Assembly: GCA_032164245.1 (NCBI GenBank)
Contig: JAVMKO010000005.1
Span: 45,040,133-45,104,132 of the forward strand
DNA: 64,000 nt
DNA from: Sternotherus odoratus
Lineage: Eukaryota > Chordata > Testudines > Kinosternidae
Direction of reading: 5' to 3'
In this document: positions 56,676-64,000 of the stretch, in pieces
Position numbering within the stretch: position 1 is the stretch's first letter
Layout: each line of letters opens with the position of its first letter
Notes under the pieces: generated by a model
The model's database searches: none
The model's input: the letters and a program-made list of their open reading frames with translations, nothing else
What the model was told of the DNA's origin: nothing
Program-made: the position numbers and the translations under genes

Positions 56676-57648
56676 CTGGAGAGAGAGCACACACAGTTAC
56701 ACACCATACAGGCAACTTCCCCTCAGTATCTTCTGCCATCTTCACTTGTGAAGGCAGTATAAATGGCCCAGTACACAGGAGCTGTGCAGGAGGCCAGTGC
56801 ACAGAGACAAGGATGACAACTCCCTCCTCCCTCTGCCTATACAAGCAGTCCCCCTGGCACGAGTAGAACTAGCAGTGCAGATGGTACGGCACTGCTTAGG
56901 CGAGTAAAGACATGCCTGACGGCTGTGAGGATATACCCTACACACACTGCTTGATGTGTAATGAAAGAGGTGCCAGGGCTGTGAACTGCAAAGGCTTTGA
57001 CTACTAGAACAATGGAAGGGATTCCTTTGCGTCACAGTGCTGTCTGTGGCAACATGGCACAGTGAAAAGCAGGCTGTATCCACACTGCAGTCATACCTAC
57101 ACGTCAGTGAAAGACTCGGGAAGGGGGAGACAGCAAGGAAAAGCTTCAACAGCAGAGAGCCGCTGGGGCAGATGTGCCGCAGCTCAACCCTGGTAGCCGT
57201 GGCACAAATTAAGCACTGCCTACACGGCTCTCTAAATGCCAACATCATTCCTCCAGACGACGCTGCTATTTTTAGCACTCATCACCCACTGATGAAGTCT
57301 TTCCCTGCTGCAAGGAAAGACCCTGGCAGTGGGAAAAGGCTCTAAGAGGGAGGCAGGTCGGAGAGGCTCCAGACCTGTGTTGCCAGTAACGTCATAAAAG
57401 ATGACAGATCACGAAAATGACCTTTGGAACTCAAACACTCAGTACAATTAGTGCTTGCACAGTCGTACAAACACACAATCTACTTGCTTGCTGCTTCTCA
57501 TGATAATGGTGATGATAAAACTAAAGTAAAAAAAAGACTGCTGACTCTGGGCAAGCAGAAACTGGGTTTGGTACCTGAAGCTAACTGTACCTTCCCCCGT
57601 CTTGGGTTTTGCATACGATTGTATAGGATTTGTGTGGATCTTCCTTAC
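56676..57648. other. Intron, nothing recognised
   Basis: No exon or element seen. Confidence 0.4.
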
Positions 57649-57777
57649 CCATAGCTCGCAGAAATTCCTCATAGAGTTCGAAAGTCATGAGGGGATTGGG
57701 CAAATCTCTCAGCCATTGTTTAAGCACGCCGGCAATGACATGAATGTTATAGTCATCCAGGTTCACATTGTCAATAT
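57649..57777 (-). CDS. MYO9A: MYO9A RhoGAP exon 2
   Basis: A minus-strand exon of 129 bases between TCTGTGAACAG and GTAAGG. It encodes IDNVNLDDYNIHVIAGVLKQ then WLRDLPNPLMTFELYEEFLR, ending AM with one base over. KQWLRDLP.PL is the conserved RhoGAP block whose Lys and Arg contact the GTPase. Phase fits both sides. Confidence 0.97.
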
Positions 57778-58493
57778 CTGTTCACAGAGGCAAGTGAGTG
57801 CGGGGAGTGGAGAAGAAACCAAAAAAAAAAAAAAAAAGCAAATGATCAGTTTTGATCCAGTAAACAAGCCAGTGTTTTCATGTCAGTTCTAGCCCTGGCT
57901 ATTACCTAACTACCTCATACCAGGCCTCTGATACAAGGGGCTTATGTCTCAGGCTCTTTTCCTACTACAGTGGGCACAGCCACAATAATGCTGCTTAGTA
58001 CTAAAAACAGGTATTCAGACGAAAAAGAGGTATTAATACTGTAACAACCACAGATCACACAGTGCACAACTTTGGCACCTGTTTTTTAATATGACCATGT
58101 TCAAGCCCTTGTTGTGAAAAGAGCCAGTTTCCCGGGGGCGAAAGTTTAAAGCGCTTTGGAAGTCTAGGTGATGTTGATAAATAGAAAGCCTCGCTAATGT
58201 AGCTTTTCCTCACAATTTCTTTTTATGAGTTTTTGTTGCACACTTGCGCAGAAGGAATAAAACAAGAAAGAATTAAACCGTTCCACAAGAAGGGAGGTAG
58301 AGTGCAGACGTTTGGTGAAGGCTGGCACTAGAGAAATGTCTGTACTTTCATGGTACCAAAAGCAAGTGTCTGTGGTGGGGGAAGGGAAAAGGGTTTCTTT
58401 GCTTTGACCCCCTTTAGTTGACATGAAGTCCCATTTCACGGAGGTTCTTGGCTATCCCTCCGGCTCCCCCTTTGAGACTCTCTTTCACCTTAC
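57778..58493. other. Intron, nothing recognised
   Basis: A poly-A run at about 57,820-57,838; otherwise nothing recognised. Confidence 0.4.
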
Positions 58494-58686
58494 CTGTGTC
58501 AAGACCCTGTCGGAGCTCCTTGATCTTATTGATTGTGCCCGACTTCCTATAAATGCCCTCGGTGGACAAGCCGTGCATTTCGATGTAGCTTGTAAGTTTC
58601 TCCACCACCAGTGGCACCGCTCGCTCCTCACTGCTCATTTGGGAGAGCTCAACCCCAAACTGCTGTGACGAATGCTCGGGATCACA
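58494..58686 (-). CDS. MYO9A: MYO9A RhoGAP exon 1
   Basis: A minus-strand exon of 193 bases (64 codons plus one base) between TTTCTCCACATCAG and GTAAGG. It encodes CDPEHSSQQFGVELSQMSSE, VPLVVEKLTSYIEMHGL, then STEGIYRKSGTINKIKELRQ. The Arg of GIYRKSG is the catalytic arginine finger that stimulates GTP hydrolysis on RhoA. It enters in phase 0, as required after the C1 exon at 63.3 kb. Confidence 0.97.
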
Positions 58687-59782
58687 CTGATGTGGAGAAA
58701 GAGATTGATTTCTTAATGCCTTTTCATAGGTCTCAATGCAATGCTGCTCACAACACGGTAAAGATAGAGGTGTCTTGGGACCGATCTTTGCAATGTATGC
58801 AATGCAATTTGACTGCCATTCACGATGCACTTCACATTTTTAAACAAAGTTAACTGGATTATTTGCAAATTAATCTGAGCGCAAGGGAAGAGCGGAAAGG
58901 CCTGTTCATTGCCCCGCAAATTCAATATTTCCATGGGCTGCCTTGGTCATTGTAGCTATTCCTGCTTTCACTCTGCTGTGTCTGCAGCACTGCACACTGC
59001 TACAAAGACCAGCAAATGTTCATAGTTAAGGCTTGCAACGGGGCTGTGCTCAGAAAAATGGCTGTGTAAAATGGCCCATTGGTACCTCCCATGTGTCTTC
59101 AGAGTCATTCTTTGCTTCATATGCTGACATTTTTACTGTGCCTGTAGAACCAACACAGCTGTGCTACAGTGAGCTATACTGTAGTCTGCTTCATGCCTCA
59201 CTGACAACATTGCCTGGTGATGATACATGAAGGAGAACACACTTGGGCTTGATCCTGAAATCCCTAGATGAACTTACAGCGCTGATAGTTTAAAAAGATG
59301 GTTTTGAGCAAATATGATATAGAAGCCATTGAGAGAGAAAGAGAATCCGTAAAAGACCTTGACGCTCTCTATTTTTACAGAGTCACTTTCCTGACTAGAA
59401 CGCCACTTTAGAGTCTCAACATTCAGCAAACAATTCTGGTTGGTTAAAGTCAAAAGACTGAGAGAACCTTTTCACGCAATAATGCACAGATCCACTTAGG
59501 AGGCTTTGAACATATGGACTGTATGTTCAAACACAGCATGGGTGGTGATCCAACCAGAACAGTGAATGAGAATGTAGGTGTGGGGCTTGGGTTAGACCTC
59601 CGACTAGTGCCACTCTTCCCGGTCTGCTTCTTCTCATTCACTGTTCCCATGGCACAAATGAAAACAAGAGGGGAATGTCTGGGGGAGCTTTCCACACTGG
59701 ACAGACCTCCAGGCAAGAACACACCAGGAAGAATGGTGTCAGCAACTGGTTTTGATTTCTTGAGTAAAATTCACAAGCTATT
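58687..59782. other. Intron, nothing recognised
   Basis: No exon or element recognised. A minus-strand frame at 59,450-59,722 has mixed composition but no splice support. Confidence 0.4.
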
Positions 59783-59790
59783 TACTATCA

Positions 59791-60108
59791 CAGGGTCAGG
59801 AAATCTATGGCATGCGTGTCAAAGGCGGCATGCGAGCTCACACTGCCCAGGTCCTGGCCACAGGTCTGGGGGACTTTGCATTTTAATTTAATTTTAAATG
59901 GAGCTTCTTAAACATTTAAAAAACTTTTTAAAAAAACGATTTAAAAAAGTATTTACTTTACATACAACAATAGTTTAGTTCTATATTAGAGACTTACAGA
60001 AGGAGACCATCTAAAAACATTAAAATGTATTACTGGCACACAACCTCTTAAATGAGAGTGAATAAATGAAGACTCGTCACACCACTTCTGAAACGTTGCC
60101 GACCTCTG
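59791..60108. mobile_element. Short hAT element
   Basis: It starts CAGGGTCAGGAAATC and ends CGTTGCCGACCTCTG, an eroded hAT inverted-repeat pair. The 8 bp duplications TACTATCA and TGCTATCA (7 of 8) flank it. The interior contains GCATGCGTGTCAAAGGCGGC and poly-A/T-rich DNA. Confidence 0.75.
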
Positions 60109-60116
60109 TGCTATCA

Positions 60117-61186
60117 TCTTGATCTTTTAGTGCCAGGATTGGGCTGTTCCTATAGCTAACATCAAGTGCTGTAACAAAAACTCTAACTTTTGCTGTTACT
60201 GTGCTCAAAGAAACAAACTGCCAACACTGGCATAAAATGCATTAGTGCAAACTACAAGAACCATCAAAGCAAATAAACTGCTAAGATAAGCTTGATGCTC
60301 TATTAGTTTTATCAGAAGCCTAAATGAAAAGTCACCAGGTTTAGCATAGAGTTAAAAAACAACTAGGAAATCTGTTGTTACCTTTTGGATAAAGGCCACC
60401 TGCTCAAAATACACCAAATGCACACTTCCCTGAGAATGACACCAACCCTCTCAGCTGATGCACTGTGAAAAATTAACCCTCGGCAGTGTGAATCCATCCA
60501 ACATAAACAAATTAACAAATGTGAATGATCTAACCATTTCCAATCAGTACCTTGAACTGGTATTTATTTTTCAGACTCCAAATTTTCCTGGGCAATTGCA
60601 GGCAAGAGATTTAAAGATGAACTTGGCAAACACATTGATGTCACTTCACTAGAGTTCAGGAAATGAAATCACACCAAGTAGTTATTTTATTTTAGCAGAG
60701 TTTTCTTGGACTGAATTCTTTCATTCCCCGTTAGCTACATTTCTGGCCGTGTGCCTTCGAATTGTGGCCAAAGCAGTAGGCCTGGTTTGGTGAACTAACA
60801 GCATTAGGATAAACTTTTTGTTTTCCTGGGCAGAAGGGGAGGGAGGTGACCTAGCAAAGATATCAATTATCCTCCATATTAGCATAAAACACACGGGGTA
60901 AGGTCTGAGCTCATAAGGATACAAAATGCTTAAACATGTAAAGCAACTCCACTCTCTTGGGAACACCAGAGAGATGCATTCATTGCGGCTATTTGTCATG
61001 GAACCAGCTCCCTCCATTACACTGCAGAGACTCAGTACATGCACTGTCAGGGTAAGGAGTGGGGGGGGATGGCTGAACAATGATGTTAAAGTAAACATTC
61101 AAATGTTCTTCCAAGCTTTAACAAAGAGGAGCTCTAGTTACACACAGGGAAAAGCTGAATTATGTTGCCCCCTGGGACTTACACCA
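60117..61186. other. Intron, nothing recognised
   Basis: AT-rich, no exon or element seen. Confidence 0.4.
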
Positions 61187-61194
61187 GGGGTCTC

Positions 61195-62700
61195 CAAACT
61201 TTTCAGCCCGAGGGCCGCATTAACTATCAAATAGCAGTTCGGGGGCCGACAACACACTCGAGGTCCAAATAAAAAAGAATCAAAACATGGATGTTGTTTT
61301 TAATTATTTATTTAATATTATTTTATTCAGTTATTATTTAATAACACATTGATACACTACACAGGAACACCTGTTCACTACACATGAACACTACACATGA
61401 ACACTACACATGAACACCTGTTCACTACACATGAACACTACACATCAACCCCCCAACTGACCCACCCAGCCAGGTCTCTCCCCCCAAAACCTCCTTTCCT
61501 CCAACCCCCAACTGACCCACCCAGCCAGGTCTCTCCCCCCAAAACCTCCTTTCCTCCAAACCCCCCCCCAAATGACCCACCCAGCCAGGTCTCTCCCCCC
61601 AAAACCTCCTTTCCTCCAACCCCCCCCCCCCAAATGACCCACCCAGCCAGGTCTCTCCCCCCAAAACCTCCTTTCCTCCAACCCCCAACTGACCCACCCA
61701 GCCAGGTCTCTCCCCCCCAAACCTCCTTTCCTCCAACCCCCCCCCAAATGACCCACCCAGCCAGGTCTCTCCCCCCCAAACCTCCTTTCCTCCAACCCCC
61801 CCCCCCCAAATGACCCACCCAGCCAGGTCTCTCCCCCCAAAACCTCCTTTCCTCCAACCCCCCCCCCCCAAATGACCCACCCAGCCAGGTCTCTCCCCCC
61901 AAAACCTCCTTTCCTCCAACCCCCCCCCCAAATGACCCACCCAGCCAGGTCTCTCCCCCCAAAACCTCCTTTCCTCCAACCCCCCCCCCCCAAATGACCC
62001 ACCCAGCCAGGTCTCTCCCCCCAAAACCTCCTTTCCTCCACCACCCCCCCCCAAATGACCCACCCAGCCAGGTCTCTCACCCCAAAACCTCCTTTCCTCC
62101 AACCCCCCCCCCAAATGACCCACCCAGCCAGGTCTCTCACCCCAAAACCTCCTTTCCTCCAAACCCCCCCCCAAATGACCCACCCAGCCAGCTCTCTCAC
62201 CCCAAAACCTCCTTTCCTCCAACCCCCCCCCAAATGACCCACCCAGCCAGGTCTCTCACCCCAAAACCTCCTTCCCTCCCACCCACCCCCCAACTGACCC
62301 ACCCAGCCCGGTCTCTCCCCACATACCGGTTCACCGCCTGGCAGTGGGTGGCTCCTTGTTTCGCCCCCTGTAACTGCGTGGCGGTGCGGCGCGTCCCGGC
62401 GCCAGCTCTGAGCTGTCCCTGGCCGCCGGCGGCAGCCGAGCACGCGGCGGGTCCCGGCCCCGCGGCGGCGGCCGAGCACGCGGTGCGTCCCGGCCCCGCG
62501 GCGGCAGCCGAGCGCGCGGCGCGTCCCGGCCCCGCGGCTGGCGGCCCGCGCGGCGCTTCCAGGCCCCAGCGCAGAGCCGTCCCAGCGAAAAGCTCAAAAG
62601 AGCCAAAAATTCCCTAAAGAGCCAAAAAGATCTCCACGGGCCGGATGAGAGGGCCTCGCGGGCCGCATCCGGCCCGCGGGCCGTAGTTTGGAGACCCCTG
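61195..62700. mobile_element. hAT element carrying a 60 bp minisatellite
   Basis: CAGGGGTCTCCAAACTTTTC at the left and GTAGTTTGGAGACCCCTG at the right are inverted repeats flanked by a perfect 8 bp duplication ACTTACAC (61,187-61,194 and 62,701-62,708). The left arm has GGGCCGCATTAACTATC; the right arm has GGGCCGCATCCGGCCCGCGG. Between them lie the minisatellite and a GC-rich block (62,380-62,580). No transposase. Confidence 0.95.
61440..62330. repeat. Minisatellite, about 60 bp unit
   Basis: About 15 copies of a unit with GACCCACCCAGCCAGGTCTC, CCCCAAAACCTCCTTTCCTC and a variable C tract, very homogeneous. The right-hand copies share a TCTCACCCC variant. The Gly/Trp- and Pro-rich frames on both strands are by-products. 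Confidence 0.97.
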
Positions 62701-62708
62701 ACTTACAC

Positions 62709-63303
62709 CTTGGAAGCTGATAAAGCTTTGCACACGCTATACCCCTCATACGTTACCAAGAGCCATACCAGCTACTTACTGAGTGCGATAAACACAGGAG
62801 AAAAGGAAAAGATAATAGTTTAATGGTTCATTGGCATCACTAATAACCTGCTGCATTTATTCCCTGTTGTCTATGCATCCTGATTGCCTGGTAAATAACA
62901 GCTAAGAGAACATGCAAGGTTTTATTAAGTGGATACTACGGAGACTTCACTGGCTGCTGGAGTATCTAGGTCTCGACTAGGTACCTGGTACTATATACAC
63001 CATGACGTGCAGTAAATTACACCTACTCATTTCTCTACCCTGAAATCGCAGAAATGCTGTAACGTGAGGCAGGCTCCTCCTGCTGGGGAGAATATTGAAG
63101 GCCTCGGAGCAGATGAGTGGAATGGCAGGGGGTACAAAAAAGCATTCAGCTCTGCACCCACCCACCCAGGAATGCTGCCCAGCTTCCAGCTAGTATAATC
63201 CCACGATTGTATCTGTAAACACCTCCTTAAAATCACTAATTAAAGCTGTGCTCAGAGGAGAGAAAAGATATTTAAACGAATGAATGGATTGACCAAGTCT
63301 TAC
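62709..63303. other. Intron, nothing recognised
   Basis: No exon or element seen. Confidence 0.4.
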
Positions 63304-63365
63304 CTTTTTGGAGCACTTGGTTGTGGTTTTAAGACAGCAGTTCTTGTGCCAAGCACACTTACATA
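63304..63365 (-). CDS. MYO9A: MYO9A C1 zinc-finger exon (3' half)
   Basis: A minus-strand exon of 62 bases between TTGTTACAG and GTAAGA. Two bases finish a codon, then CKCAWHKNCCLKTTTKCSKK. The spacing C-x4-H-x2-C-x7-C is the second half of a C1 (phorbol-ester/DAG-type) zinc finger, with all four ligands in place; human MYO9A has CKYACHKKCC at this position. It ends in phase 0 and joins the RhoGAP exon at 58,494-58,686. The 5' half of the finger lies beyond the right end of the window. Confidence 0.92.
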
Positions 63366-63872
63366 CTGTAACAATGAGAAAAAAATATATACTTAGCACT
63401 TAGAGTATCTCCCCTGGCAGGTGTGTGATAATCAGACTTCAGAGACCCCACCAGGACAAAAGAAGGTTTAACCCAGCAAAAAAATAAAATAAAAATCAGT
63501 TCAATCAAGTTATTGCACAGTGTTACTCTACTGTAAGAATGCACCATGTAAGATCTTTTATGAATGCTTGTAATGCACTGAACAGTCATTTTGAGCTATG
63601 TGTACAGGTTATGGTTACGAAGGAGGGGTGTGTATACAAAATTGTAACTGTCCTTCAGCATCACCTCACAACAGGGCAGTGAAGCAATCAGGCAGAGAGG
63701 AGCGACTTCCCCAGTCCCATGAGACTGGCTTCAAGCACCGAGACATTGTCCAGCCCAGGAAAAACAATGGGGAACCATCAAAGCAAATGGGAACAACTTG
63801 AAACTGAAAGGAAACCCCCATTCTACAGAAAGGAAGAAAGGAGGGAGTTTTCCCTCATTTGAATATCTAGAG
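63366..63872. other. Intron, nothing recognised
   Basis: AT-rich, no exon seen. Confidence 0.4.
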
Positions 63873-64000
63873 CTGGGGTGGGCAAACTATGGCCCACTGG
63901 TCACATCTGGCCCGTGGGCCCCTCCTAACCGGCCCACCTGAGCTCCCAGCTGGGGAGGCTAGCTCCTCCTCCCTCCCCTGCTGTCCCCGTCCCCCGCAAC
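63873..64000. mobile_element. hAT element, cut by window end
   Basis: CTGGGGTGGGCAAACTATGG followed by GGCCCACTGGTCACATC and GGCCCGTGGGCCCC resembles the left end of the hAT family at 42,871 and 48,958 (second base changed). The other end is outside the window. Confidence 0.7.

Noticed and set aside
61425..62479. Minus-strand frames of 265 and 344 codons rich in Gly/Trp/Glu/Arg
   Set aside because: They come from the 60 bp minisatellite, whose unit length keeps frames open. No gene signals.

Overview
This is nuclear DNA of an amniote vertebrate, most likely a non-avian reptile (turtle or crocodilian). Two genes can be recognised from short exons with consensus splice sites. The rest is intron and intergenic DNA rich in hAT transposons, Penelope-like, DIRS-like and CR1 retroelements, solo LTRs and GC-rich minisatellites. 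The repeat mixture is what points to a reptile; the species cannot be fixed from sequence alone. There is no sign of bacterial organisation, operons or CRISPR arrays, and nearly all long open frames are by-products of tandem repeats.

Layout. Positions 1-4,300 are C/G-rich repeats with two or three orphan minus-strand exon-like segments (2,177-2,780). Position 4,335-4,467 (+) is the last coding exon of the photoreceptor nuclear receptor NR2E3, with a 3' UTR and poly(A) signal to about 5,225. Positions 5,200-19,100 hold hAT elements (one carrying a 1.8 kb CA/poly-C compound satellite), a foldback MITE, a DIRS-like gag relic and two ERV LTRs. From 19,100 to the right end the minus strand carries exons of a class IX myosin (MYO9A or a close paralogue), separated by introns full of repeats. 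NR2E3 and MYO9A lie tail to tail, the arrangement known from other vertebrates, so this is the orthologous neighbourhood.

The main oddity is the order of the MYO9A exons. Read along the minus strand, the window gives C1 zinc finger (63.3 kb), four RhoGAP exons and their continuation (58.7-54.5 kb) and two tail exons (50.6 and 48.7 kb). It then gives the second half of the motor domain (loop-2 insert, actin-binding region, SH helices: 45.3-26.8 kb), an IQ neck exon (24.3 kb) and an exactly repeated copy of the first tail exon (19.3 kb). The normal protein order is motor, IQ, C1, RhoGAP, tail, so the gene appears permuted here. The reading phases still fit at every junction, including the two abnormal ones. 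A partial internal tandem duplication with later deletions, or an assembly misjoin, are the leading explanations. The repeated tail exon lies in a near-identical 1.6 kb duplicated block whose edge cuts an ERV LTR.

Most mobile elements could be bounded by terminal inverted repeats and target-site duplications. Several hAT copies have perfect 8 bp duplications and carry their own internal tandem arrays.
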